Assembly (NCBI GenBank): GCA_004009845.1
Contig: RMBW01000229.1
Location: forward strand, 1-38,859
From: Davidsoniella eucalypti
Lineage: Eukaryota; Ascomycota; Sordariomycetes; Microascales; Ceratocystidaceae
Direction of reading: 5' to 3'
DNA: 38,859 bases
This document shows positions 10,648 through 20,091 of the stretch, piece after piece. Position numbers and translations under genes: made by a program. Each line of letters opens with the position of its first letter. The stretch's first letter is position 1. The notes under the pieces are model-generated. The model worked only from the letters and a program-made list of their open reading frames with translations, did no database searches and was not told the origin of the DNA.

Positions 10648-11657
10648 AAATACTTGATACACTTGATGTTCCTAAATCAACTTCTATTTGATTAAGCCAT
10701 CTCTAAACTCAAAGCTAGGTTGACTTCTCTCAATCCCTCATCCTTCAATTTCAATCATAAACAACCCACGGCTTGCGAAAATGTTTCTTAGGTCATTTGA
10801 TCATGATGATTTATAAACCGGGGGCAAACTAAACAGACACTCCTGCCACAGAACAAATGAACAAAGTACAGAATCATTACGTATTGGTAATAAAATGAGA
10901 AAGGGGCCATCTTGTCACAGCTAACCAAAAGATCTCTTGATATCGGTAATAACAGTTCAGCTTGTTTTAGCTAAGAGCTTTGGATCCTTTCTCTTTTTCA
11001 TGTTAAAAAAAGAGTTTAAGTCTACTTGGGGATTTCTAAAAAGATCAATATATTCAAGTACCGCAATTGACTAGATAGAACAAGTATATTCTACAAGCGG
11101 GATTCAAATAGATCATAAGTTTTCTATAATCTGAGTACTAATTAGTATAAATGTCTCTGGAATTTTCTATATTGTCATCATGGTTATGCCGTTCATTGAC
11201 ACGAACTAGATGAGGCAGAGGAAAGCAATCTAGTAGAAAAGACTTTGATTGATACCGATGAAGGAGAAGGGCTAATATCTGTTGGAATACGGCGGGAATA
11301 GGTCCCTATTTATAGCCGTTTATCTGACTAGGTAAATACCTAGACAAATACCAACTGGGCCTTAGCCCGTGACATTCATCAGGGTTGGGTCTTCACACCG
11401 AGCTTGCTCACCGCTACGGTCGTGTGTATTTATCAAAGTTGAAACAATAATTCCTCATCACCAAATTATCACCCCTTCGGTCTTATCACTATCCTAATAA
11501 TTCTATATGGAAATTGAGGCAAACTTGGTATCAAGAACAATGCAACCTCATTTGTTACCGGAACCATTATTGAGTAACTGTATAATAATGCTATCTACAC
11601 GGTATTTTAGCAGTAACAGGTACGTCTGGGCCATGGACGGTTTGTCGACATGTTACC
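10648..11657. repeat. Subtelomeric repeat D, copy 2
   Basis: It matches 1-995 with scattered substitutions and small indels. The two diverge right after GTTACC: this copy runs on into AACAGGAAAAC, while copy 1 is interrupted by the F3 LTR. This copy is therefore the empty site of that insertion. No gene is supported; a 100-residue frame from 11507 breaks early in copy 1. Confidence 0.85.
11197..11374 (-). mobile_element. Solo LTR, family 1b, in D copy 2
   Basis: It corresponds to the solo LTR at 538-713, with the same TTCAT duplications (11192-11196 and 11375-11379). It shares the U3 dyad CTAGGTA / TACCTAG and the self-priming sequence. The shared insertion site shows that it was copied together with D. 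Confidence 0.88.
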
Positions 11658-12062
11658 AACAGGAAAACTATTGCCTTATTTGTCTGCAACCTACAGAATC
11701 TTGGGCTATATCAGCAACTATTGCATTCTCTCAGCCTACCTCAAGCTTATGTGAGACATCGGATAGTGTATTCGAGCAACACTTCAAATTTGTAACCAAT
11801 TCCGAGTAAAAATTACCACTTTATAGGAATAAAAGTATTAAATACTTACAGTTAGTATTGTTTTTTTTCCATCTAAAACTTTAAATTTGCAATTATATAC
11901 AAATATAAGTATCACAACCACATTCTTAGTAAGCGAAATCATAGAAAAGTTACCATTTCTACATCAACTTTAGCCAATGACGCATTTAGATAAGCTTAAA
12001 TTGAGTTGAATATAAATGGCCTCCGCCCTCTTATTAGCTATCAACTGCCGCCGAATAATACC
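11658..12062. other. Right end of R, inverted relative to its left end
   Basis: AT-rich and without a supported gene. The last 190 bases, read on the minus strand, begin GGTATTATTCGGCGGC and then resemble the left end of R, including an ATTGGCTAAA block and TCTATGATTTCGCTTACTAA. This supports long, diverged inverted termini for R. Confidence 0.55.
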
Positions 12063-12633
12063 ACCTGGTTCTCCAAGGGCCATTAGGGTCTCTCGATGTC
12101 TAACGATCCACTAAGGTCAGATCCACATAAAGACGTAAAATTATAAATTAAAAAATTAAAGCAAAAAAATTAAATACAAAACAGATACAAAAAATCCACA
12201 AAAAGAACTCCCTGGAGCTACTATTCAGTGAGCCTCCAGGAGACTGGCAATCATGGCAGGTTTTGAAAAATGGAAACGGGAAATACTAGTTATTGACAGA
12301 AATAGTTAATCATATGTATAATTAGGCATTCGGACATTGTGAAGTGCTATGTGTCACTCTTTCTACAAATCCCATAACATGACTTAAACAAAGTGGCGAT
12401 GTTAGGGTTTGACTAACAACCCTGTGTCTTTCCTCCCATTTTATTATGACCCAGCTCTTGAATAATCTCTAAACTAGTTGTATGTAAAATCTTCATCTTC
12501 TTCTCGATATATGATTTGGCTTTAATCTATAAAGTTTAATTTGTCTCTGGGCTAGGTACCTTTCATCGTGAAATTAAGAGCCAAAAAACCCAAAAAGATA
12601 CCAATGCAAAACACTACTTGCCTTTTCCGAACG
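12063..12633. other. Unassigned spacer between two R units
   Basis: About 570 bases with no recognisable gene and no other copy in the window. It holds one telomere-like GTTAGGGTTT near 12402 that forms a 6-bp inverted repeat, AGGGTT and AACCCT. It may be the only host-derived sequence in the window, but this is not shown. Confidence 0.4.
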
Positions 12634-12967
12634 CCTAGGTATTATTCGGCGGCTGTTGACAGCTAAACACACATACAAAAGAGGGCGAGGGCTCCCTTCC
12701 TTACGATGGACATGTATTTAGTTCAACCGGACATGTGATTGGATAAATACATCTAGAAAAGTGGGTTTTTTCGGGATTTTGCTTACGAGTAATATGTTTG
12801 TCAGCAGAAAAAATTGGTACTAGCTCTAGGAAACAAGCCTGCCTTTTCTGATTTTTTTTCACTTTTAAAAGAACAGAAGCAGTAATAATATTTGGTTTGA
12901 ATGGTAATAAAATAATTTTACAGGGCCATACGCACTAGCAAAGGTAAGTTATAGGTGCAAGGACAAA

Positions 12968-13000
12968 TCTTCATAGCTATAAGATTAATGAATTAAAAAA
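12968..13000 (+). repeat. Short A-tailed retroposon-like sequence 1
   Basis: ATCTTCATAGCTATAAGATT then AATGAATTAAAAAA. It shares its 3' end with the copy at 13705 but lacks the middle part. No target duplication is evident. Confidence 0.45.
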
Positions 13001-13235
13001 GAATTTTAAAATGATTGAAGACTTGATTTTAAAAATAACACACAGACAATTCTCTATACAATACATAGATGCCTTGAATAAATAGGTAATTGATGATTCA
13101 ATTAATGGCATAAGTCATATATTTTGCTTGTGAAAGAATAAGCGCCAAAGCTCTTCTGTTAGTACAGAATTCACTAACCATAAAACAATGAATGCAGGGC
13201 TGTTATCTATTAAAATTGAAGGTCTTTCAATTTTT

Positions 13236-13276
13236 ATTTATTTCATTAATATATGGAGCTATAGAGCTATGAAGAT
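13236..13276 (-). repeat. Short retroposon-like sequence, inverted copy
   Basis: The minus strand reads ATCTTCATAGCTCTATAGCT followed by CCATATATTAATGAAATAAA. This is the same motif as at 13705 in the opposite orientation, ending in an A-rich stretch. The two form an inverted pair about 430 bases apart. Confidence 0.45.
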
Positions 13277-13691
13277 GTTGAAAATTGAAGTTGTTTTTGC
13301 GGCTATCATGCGGTCTTTTGGAACTAATTAAACTATACTGTAAAGATAAGCATACTTGCCAGTGTTTCTTGTCAATTCTAGAAATAAAAAAGGCAATAGA
13401 ACAACATAAAATATCTAAAGGGAGATTTTGATCAAGGTAACGAAAAGAGTAATGTGATATGAATAGACTACTTTTTATCAGGAGTACAGGGCAACAACTG
13501 CTTGGTATCATTTGTAATAATGATAGATATAAATATAGACAATATCGTAAGTGAAGGCAAAGGTGGATAGTTTGAGTTTGTAAGAGTGTAAGTAATTTTT
13601 AAGGCTTCAGGTAATGTTAGAAGGTAGAAATAGGCTGAAACAAAAATTAAACAGGCTGCAAGCATTCCAGAAAAGGACATTAGTAGGTTTT

Positions 13692-13768
13692 AAGAAACGC
13701 TACAATCTTCATAGCTCTATAGCTCCATAAGATAAATGAATTAAAAAAAAAAAAAAAGAAACGCTACA
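13692..13768 (+). mobile_element. Poly(A)-tailed mini-insertion with 13-bp target duplication
   Basis: A 51-base insert (13705-13755) begins ATCTTCATAGCTCTATAGCT and ends in TGAATT followed by about 14 A. It is flanked by AAGAAACGCTACA on both sides (13692-13704 and 13756-13768). An A-tail plus a 13-bp direct duplication is the mark of LINE-machinery retroposition, so this is a very short, probably 5'-truncated SINE or LINE tail. The Tad1-like LINE at 14580 is a possible source of the machinery, but I see no sequence link to it. Confidence 0.62.
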
Positions 13769-13817
13769 GGGTTGAATTAGTGTCGACAGATTTAGAAATA
13801 AGGTCTATAAATAACAT

Positions 13818-13869
13818 GTTTATAGCTCTATAGCTCCGTAAGATTACTGAATTTTTTAAAAAAAAAGAT
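13818..13869 (+). repeat. Short A-tailed retroposon-like sequence 2
   Basis: TTTATAGCTCTATAGCTCCG then TAAGATTACTGAATTTTTTA and an A-run. Same 3' motif as the insertion at 13705. No clear target duplication. Confidence 0.45.
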
Positions 13870-14700
13870 TTAAAATATAACCTAAAAGATTTAAATTAAA
13901 AATCAAGTTGATTGCATGCAGAAATTCACTCGTAGAATACTAAATATTTCTTGGGAGTTCTACAATATAAAGCAAGTATCTAGGTACAATATAGAAAGAT
14001 AGTCAACAAATTTGAAAAGGATAGTTAGCCAAACAAGATAATATAACAAGTCGATTTAATGGATATTACTGGGAATTATAGCACAATAGCGACAGACACT
14101 AACTTGATATGTATTTCAGTTAGGTTCTTTAGTTGTAAGAAGAACCACAAGACTAACATGGCAGCAGTTCAAATTATCAACAACTTTAGGTACTTATACC
14201 ATTACAATAGCATGACATTAGGTGGTTGGGATTTAGAGCTTACATGATTGATAAAACAACAAGTGTAGTGGTAGCAACTGGCACAGTTGGCATTTTAATA
14301 CTGAACTTACATAGCAATCACTTTCTGTAGTATCTGCAGGATATATTGTTCACTGAATGATTCCCGACTTATAATGCAAGTTAATATCGTCGCTAAAACA
14401 CATGAGCAAAGACCAAGTTTGTTTAGAAGAAGTTCTACATAGTCATGAGTAAGAAGAATGGTAGTAGTATAATCAGCAATGATCAAGGACTTACAGTAAG
14501 TTATGTACGTAGTTCTAAAGGAATGTTTCATTGCAAGGGAAATGTAATAAGACGTATATAAATTATGTAAGAATACCAAGAGCTCAGCACTCAAAAAAGA
14601 CCAAAAAATCAGCGAAAATTAATACAATTTTGCTCGAATCCATCTCAAAACACGTTTAAAATACTTAACTCATCTCTACGAATCTATTAATACCAGTTGC

Positions 14701-15342
14701 ATGATGGCGCACGCCATGCGCGATGCATTAAGGGCGATTGAAGCCTCGAAAGACGGCGAAAGCCCAACGGTCACCCCCACTGAATCAATCAGCCTCGTAC
14801 CAACACACATGGACGACAGCGAAATAGCCGACGAAATCAACACCACCATCAACAAAAACAACAAAAACAAACGCCGCATCGAGGAGATCGAGCTACCAAG
14901 CTCTGCTCAGACTACACAGAGCACCAACAAGCTTCTGCTTATCGGTGGTGGCAAGATTCCCTCCCCCAAGCACATCCGTGACTTGGTTAACTGCAATGGA
15001 GAAATGAAGGCCATTGAGGTCAGGCTGACCTCGAAGAATAACATCAGCATCACATGCAGCAGCACCTCCGCGAAGGCCAGCCTCCTCAAAACTAAGGACA
15101 GCTGGATGGCACGCCTCCGGCCTTTGGGCTGGAAGGACTGCATCGAGCCTGAAAACTGGCAACGCCTTGTGATGCACGGGATGCGTCTCGAAGAGATCGA
15201 TAACTTTGCTGAAGAATTCTACGACAGCAATGGCATCGAGGCCCTCCCGAGAGTGCGCATACTACGCAAACCTCGCCCAGGACAGACGGTCGGATCCGTC
15301 GTGTTTACTGTCCTGAACCAGGCAAGTGCGTCTGCTTGTTGA
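14701..15342 (+). pseudogene. LINE ORF1 protein, C-terminally shortened
   Basis: 213 residues. The start MMAHAMRDALRAIEA and the part ending GSVVFTVLNQASA resemble the nucleic-acid-binding ORF1 proteins of Tad1 elements, where this segment is normally followed by further residues and CCHC knuckles. Here a TGA follows ASAC. Beyond it the frame continues for some 20 codons with plausible ORF1 character and then stops again before ORF2. No zinc knuckle can be found, so that part seems deleted. The family assignment rests on overall pattern and position before the endonuclease. Confidence 0.65.
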
Positions 15343-15394
15343 GACAAGCAGATGTTCTTTGTTGCGCAAAAAGTCAAGATTGTTAAGTATTTTT

Positions 15395-16126
15395 ATGATT
15401 AGAAAACTCACGATCTTTCAGCATAACCAGGGAAAGCGTAAAGGCATTTTGGACCATCTCTTTGGATTAGCAATAACGCAGAGAGTGGAGATATTGTGCA
15501 TTCAAGAACCCTGGGTATGGAAAAAAGAAGGCAAATGGATTTTCCAGGACCACCAAAACTTTCACACCGTCAAACCAGCTTTATCTCTGCTAACAAGACC
15601 AAGGGTCGTGACCTATATCCAAAAGGACATTGACTTCACAATAGAAAAGCCTCTCGACATCGCAAGCAGCGATATTCAATGCATAAGACTTCATATAGAC
15701 GCGCAACCATTATTGGTCAACCTCTACAACCATCCGACCCAACCCCTTTTACAGCACCCGCTTGTCCAGCAATGGCAGGTTGGGAGTGGCATCATAGTCG
15801 GGGACTTCAACACTCATCATCCATGGTGGTCTGTGAACTGTGAGCAATCACAGCATGCAGATGAAGTCGTTGGTTGGTTGCAGAGGAACAATGCGGACTT
15901 GGTGGTGGATCCCGAGAATGCTCTGGTCAACAGAGGCACTTTCTTCACCACCAGGTCGCAGAAAATATCAATCATCGATCTCGCCTTCCTCACCGGGCAG
16001 ATGAAGCAAACGAAAACTAGTTGGACGTGTGAAGGTCTCCACGGTTCGGATCACCAGTGCATTAAATTGCAGTTCCACGACGCCCGAAAAAACGAAAAAG
16101 AGACAGAAAAAAAATATATAACTTGA
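15395..16126 (+). pseudogene. LINE ORF2, apurinic-type endonuclease part
   Basis: An exonuclease/endonuclease/phosphatase-fold nuclease that nicks target DNA for LINE insertion. Visible motifs in order are FQHNQGK near the start, CIQEPW with the catalytic Glu, GDFNTHHPWW, IIDLAF and GSDHQCI with the catalytic Asp-His. GDFNxHHPxW is typical of Tad1. The start at 15395 (MIRKLTIFQHN) fits the family better than the frame's first ATG at 15326. A TGA at 16124-16126, next to an A-run, ends the frame, and a TAG follows at 16184-16186. The RT lies in the same frame beyond. Confidence 0.85.
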
Positions 16127-16216
16127 AAAAAAACGGACTGGAAACAGTTCAGAGAGAGCCTCAAAAAAAGGAGGCATAAGTATTAGAAAATCTCAAAAAA
16201 AAGAGATACTCGACCG

Positions 16217-17662
16217 GATCTGGCAGCCATTCTGACCGCCGCCATCCAGGATACCTGCGCAGAGGTGATGCCGAAGGCTCGCATCTGCCCCCGGAGTAAG
16301 CCTTGGTGGAACGACGAACTCAAGCTATTGAGGAAGTCCTTCCTGAGGGCTGAACGACATTGGAAGAAGGATAAGATCTGTCACACGGAGTACAAAGAAA
16401 AACGAAACAGGTACTTCCATGCCATTATCAAAACCAAAACTAACTATTTCAACTCTTTCTTAGAGCAAGCAACCGGTGACGAAGTCTTCACTGCTATGAG
16501 ATACACGAAACCCACAACCGACTCGTATATACAACCACTCGAGGAAAATGGTGTCAAGGCGGAGTCTTTCGACGACAAAGCTAAGATGCTACTGAATCTT
16601 GTGGGCGGCGAAAAAGGTGAGTCCCTTGAGGACGAAGACACTCTACCCATCCCACATCACGAGAACTCGAAATGGCCTTGGCCTAACATCTCTACCATTG
16701 AGATTGAAAGAGCTATCATGACCTCAAACCCTAAGAAGTCTGCTGGACCAGATGGGATTAATTTCCAAATGATTCAAAATGCTTATAGGGCCATCCCTGA
16801 GGTCTTCCACTATGTCTACACGGAGCTATTCACTAAAGGGCAGTGTCCTACGGTGTGGCGCCAGGGCATTGGAGTGATATTGAAAAAACCCAACAAGCCA
16901 GACTATTCCCGTATCAAGGCATATCGGATTATCACGCTGCTGAACTGCTTAGGTAAAGTATTGGAACGAATTTTTGCACAGAGACTTGGTTTCTTGGCTG
17001 CAACAAAGGACGACCTACTTCACCCAACACAGTTTGACGGATGGAAACAACGATCGACGATCGATGCAGCAATGGTTCTCATGGACCAAGTCAAGTCATG
17101 GAAAGAACAGGGCCTGAAATCGAGTATTGCACTACTTGATATCAAAGGCGCTTTCGACCATGTTAATAGGGACACCCTACTGTGGCACTGCAGAAATCTA
17201 GGTCTTCCGAATAACTGCACCCAATGGATTGCAGCCTTCCTTCAAAAGAGGAAGGTCCAGATATGTTTTGATGGCAAACGAACAAACTTCTATACCATTG
17301 ACCAGGGCATACCGCAAGGCAGCCCGATCTTCCCTATTCTGTTCTTGATTTATTCGAGACTTATACACATAAATATCCCCAAATCCATCCAAGTTCATGG
17401 CATTCAGCTCTCATACATTGATGATATTCTGATTACGGTAGCTTCAAAAAGCTTTGCGAGAAATTGCAGAGCTCTAGAGGCTATCGTTGAAGATCTCACC
17501 AGGCAAGCCGACGATAGTTCCGTCGAATTTGAGAGTTCCAAGACTGAGCTTCTGCATTTAACAAGGAGTAAAGCAGCAAGCAACGAACACATAGACGTCC
17601 TAGGGACGACAATCCACCCGTCAGAGAAGATCAAATGGCTAGGAATCTGGCTAGACTGTCAG
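16217..17662 (+). pseudogene. LINE ORF2, reverse transcriptase part
   Basis: This continues the endonuclease frame after two stops. SKPWWNDEL marks the linker before the RT. RT motifs are SAGPDGIN, YRIITLLNCLGKVLER, LLDIKGAFDHVN with the first catalytic Asp, PQGSPIFPILF, and YIDDILI with the catalytic pair. The sequence ends where the F1-B LTR begins at 17663; the frame runs a few codons into the LTR. The RNase H domain and C-terminal CCHC motif found in full Tad1 ORF2 are missing. Confidence 0.87.
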
Positions 17663-17841
17663 TGTCAGGGGCTAAGGCCCAGTTGGTATTTGGCTAAGTA
17701 AGATACTTAGCCAGATAAACGGTTATAAATAGGGACCTATTCCCGCCGTATTCCAACAGATATTAGTCTTTCTCCTTCATCGGTATCAATCGAAGTCTTT
17801 ACTCTAGATTGCTTGCCATTGCCTCTTCCTAGTTCGTGTCA
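17663..17841 (+). mobile_element. 5' LTR of F1-B (179 bp)
   Basis: It has TG...CA ends and appears identical to the LTR of F1-A, with the U3 dyad at 17692-17712 and the self-priming sequence. The primer-binding site TTGATACCGAT follows at 17844-17854, then the hairpin leader up to gag. Confidence 0.93.
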
Positions 17842-18041
17842 TTTTGATACCGATCTACCATCGTTCTCGTTCTTCGCACCCTACTGTGCACCTTGTTCTC
17901 TCACGCTATTCGTGACCATCACTCTACTCGCACCCTACTGTGCACTCCATTCTCTCACGCTATTCGTGACCATCGTTCTCGCACCCTACTGTGCCCTCAC
18001 TTCGCTATCTCACTGACTAACGCGTCCACCTTACTTGCACC

Positions 18042-20027
18042 ATGTTGCAACTTTTCCTCCTTCACCTCTGGGCTGCCATCCTTGGAGCCCACCACGGCAC
18101 CGCCGAAGGTCTCGCCCTCGCATTCCTCGCAATTGCCTTCACCCACTTCATGCTAGACATCACGCGCCGCTTCTTGCTGGCCTTCAAGCCGCGCCATGCC
18201 GTCACCCCCTTTCTCCACCAGAGACGCCTCTGGAAACACCAGGGCTGGTGCTATTTAGCCCTGTTCAAACGCTCTGAGCGACCCCGTCTGGCCAAACTAC
18301 TTGGCCCCTTTCCCGCAGGCCCTGCCATCCTCGCACACGCTGCCCACTTTCATGACCACCTGCACTGTCTGTCCATCTCCACGGATATAATCGGCCACAT
18401 TGTGCCCGGTCAAAGCAGCCTCAGGTCCCCGCGCAGCGCCCAGATTCTCCTGGCACGATTTCTTAGCAACCCTCACATCCTCGGCTTCGGCGCGTCCTCC
18501 AGCAAAGACATCCCCATACGCACCAAGGAGAACACCCCTAAAGTCAAAATCGAAGCCCCTCGTCGCTCTCTAAGCGGTCACCCCCTGCCAGGCGCATACT
18601 CCGACGATACAGCAGGCGTCTTCGAAGTTCTGTCCGCCAAATACCAAGCTGCCCTCGATAAAGCCCAACTGGATCCAACCGAATGGATATCACCCACTGC
18701 GCCAAGATGGGACTTCCAGTTCCACCACAACTTCAAAGTCGCAGAGATCCAGATGGCCGCACTCCAGGGCATGGCAGAACGCTCAGCCCCCGAATTCAAG
18801 GACCCTGCACGCACTGCTGAAGTACTGGACAACCTAGGCCGAGACATCCTCGAGCTCCTCGGTGGCAAATACGAAGACCCAGCCAACGACAACTTAGTAG
18901 ACCTCAACCAGCTCGACGACTTAGAGGACAGACTCAAACCTCTCAACCTACGTCTCGCCCCTATCCGCGAACACGCCCCCACGCCTCCAGAGAAAAGGCT
19001 CACAACAACACCAGCATTCCCTCCTACAGCTCACGGGATCGCCTTACTACCCCCTCGCGACGACCAGCTTGCCCGCCGCAAAGATGTTATCGACGCAGTC
19101 CGCAAGTTCGACGGCACCTTCGATTACGCCACCTGGAAGATGGAGCTTAACGAGAAATTTCTCGTGGACTCTTACCGCTTCTACTCAACCAGAGACCAGC
19201 TGGCGTACACGATGAACGCCCTGTCGACGGAGATCAAGGAACAAGTCCGCACCAAGTACCTCGAATGCCTCCCCATGAACACCGGCTTCCAGGCCTTCCT
19301 CTCTTACCTCGACTCGCGATACGACGACCCCGACCGAGCGAGACTCGCCAACCGCGAATTGCTGAAGCTCAAGCAAGGCCCTACCGAGACATTCGAATCC
19401 TTTACCAACCGTCTCTGCTCCCTGCGCGACAAAGCCCATTTCTACGACCATAACACCCTCCTCTCCGTCCTCCAAGAAGGCCTCCACCTGGACATGCAAG
19501 TGCACTTAGCCAACATGTTCCATATCAGACCACTAGACGAAATGATCTCACAGATGCGCCCAGTCGCCCGCATCAAGGAAAGCGCCCTCGCCAAAGCCAA
19601 GGCTATTAACTCCAACCACTGGCGATCGAACCCCTCGCCAACACCATCTCGTGCGCCCGCGACCAGATCGCAACCCTCCTCAGCTGACAGACCCTGCTAT
19701 CACTGCCGCCAGACAGGCCACTACGCCTCCATGTGCCCCCTCACGCCCTGCCAATTCTGTAGCAGCCAAGCACATCCCTCTGGCACATGTCCTACGGCCG
19801 TATCTTGCTCTGCCTGCCAACGCAAGGGTCATACCGCTGCTAACTGCCGTTCCAAGTCGCGCACCTCTCGCCCTTCGGTCAAGGCCAACGCCGTCAGCAC
19901 AGCACCTTCTTTCTCCCTGGACGACGTCCGCGCCCTCATCAGCGAGCAGATGGCCACCACGCAGCCACGCGCCCAGGGAACCCCTACTAACAACACAGCG
20001 GATACAGGTGACCTCATGGATTTTTAG
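18042..20027 (+). CDS. gag: Gag polyprotein, family 1 (F1-B)
   Basis: An intact Gag of 661 residues, the structural protein of the retrotransposon particle. Residues 1-50 are strongly hydrophobic (MLQLFLLHLWAAILG and a second stretch ending ITRRFLLAF). A conserved block with WCYLALFKR follows; the middle part is the capsid-like region. Three CCHC knuckles lie near 552-602 (CYHC..H..C, CQFC..H..C, CSAC..H..C). The C-terminus is DLMDF followed by the stop within the frameshift site. Pol lies downstream, but a lost G in the linker prevents a full Gag-Pol fusion in this copy. Confidence 0.92.
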   Translation: MLQLFLLHLWAAILGAHHGTAEGLALAFLAIAFTHFMLDITRRFLLAFKPRHAVTPFLHQRRLWKHQGWCYLALFKRSERPRLAKLLGPFPAGPAILAHAAHFHDHLHCLSISTDIIGHIVPGQSSLRSPRSAQILLARFLSNPHILGFGASSSKDIPIRTKENTPKVKIEAPRRSLSGHPLPGAYSDDTAGVFEVLSAKYQAALDKAQLDPTEWISPTAPRWDFQFHHNFKVAEIQMAALQGMAERSAPEFKDPARTAEVLDNLGRDILELLGGKYEDPANDNLVDLNQLDDLEDRLKPLNLRLAPIREHAPTPPEKRLTTTPAFPPTAHGIALLPPRDDQLARRKDVIDAVRKFDGTFDYATWKMELNEKFLVDSYRFYSTRDQLAYTMNALSTEIKEQVRTKYLECLPMNTGFQAFLSYLDSRYDDPDRARLANRELLKLKQGPTETFESFTNRLCSLRDKAHFYDHNTLLSVLQEGLHLDMQVHLANMFHIRPLDEMISQMRPVARIKESALAKAKAINSNHWRSNPSPTPSRAPATRSQPSSADRPCYHCRQTGHYASMCPLTPCQFCSSQAHPSGTCPTAVSCSACQRKGHTAANCRSKSRTSRPSVKANAVSTAPSFSLDDVRALISEQMATTQPRAQGTPTNNTADTGDLMDF

Positions 20028-20060
20028 ATAGTCGGGATAAATCGCGCCCCGACCAGGGGG
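20018..20060 (+). promoter_or_regulatory. -1 frameshift signal of F1-B, uncoupled by a lost G
   Basis: Heptamer GGATTTT at 20018-20024, gag stop TAG at 20025, and stem arms GTCGGG (20031-20036) and CCCGAC (20048-20053) are all kept. The following G-run has five G (20056-20060), while F1-A and F1-C have six. After a -1 shift the ribosome would meet TAA about 13 codons on, so pol cannot be reached. Confidence 0.78.
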
Positions 20061-20091
20061 ATTAATCGGTGATAGAATAGTTGAAACTGAG

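Larger units (their letters stand above)
6117..12062 (+). repeat. R: AT-rich subtelomeric repeat with inverted termini
   Basis: The block opens with GGTATTATTCGGCGGC (6117-6132) and closes with its exact reverse complement (12047-12062). About 190 bases inside each end are also related in inverted orientation, for example the stretch around GACTTTGCTTACTAA. It is strongly AT-rich, and I found no reading frame with recognisable protein features across about 6 kb. It contains an LTR-like block (9376-9802) and repeat D. Other copies of its left part lie at 12634 (diverged), 22279 and 31750 (inverted). It could be a large non-autonomous DNA transposon or a subtelomeric duplication unit. Confidence 0.6.
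12634..14579 (+). repeat. Diverged R copy, left part
   Basis: It starts CCTAGGTATTATTCGGCGGC at 12634, like the other R copies, then follows 6117 onwards with many substitutions. The match is clear around 12840-13090 and again at 13900-14570, which corresponds to about 7150-7930. Between them lies about 800 bases of extra sequence with small retroposon-like insertions. It ends where the LINE begins. No gene is supported here. Confidence 0.7.
14580..17662 (+). mobile_element. Tad1-like LINE, broken and 3'-truncated
   Basis: A non-LTR retrotransposon with ORF1, then ORF2 coding an endonuclease and a reverse transcriptase. The 5' end is placed where similarity to repeat R stops. The 3' end is lost because the LTR of F1-B begins at 17663, within the RT coding region. 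ORF2 has two in-frame stops and ORF1 an early stop, so it is dead. Confidence 0.88.

Noticed and set aside
11507..11809. 100-codon frame in D copy 2
   Set aside because: The matching frame in D copy 1 has changed residues and is cut by the F3 LTR. No domain or codon signal.
12402..12425. Short telomere-like inverted repeat as a relic telomere
   Set aside because: Only one TTAGGG unit is present; such a hexamer occurs by chance in a window of this size.
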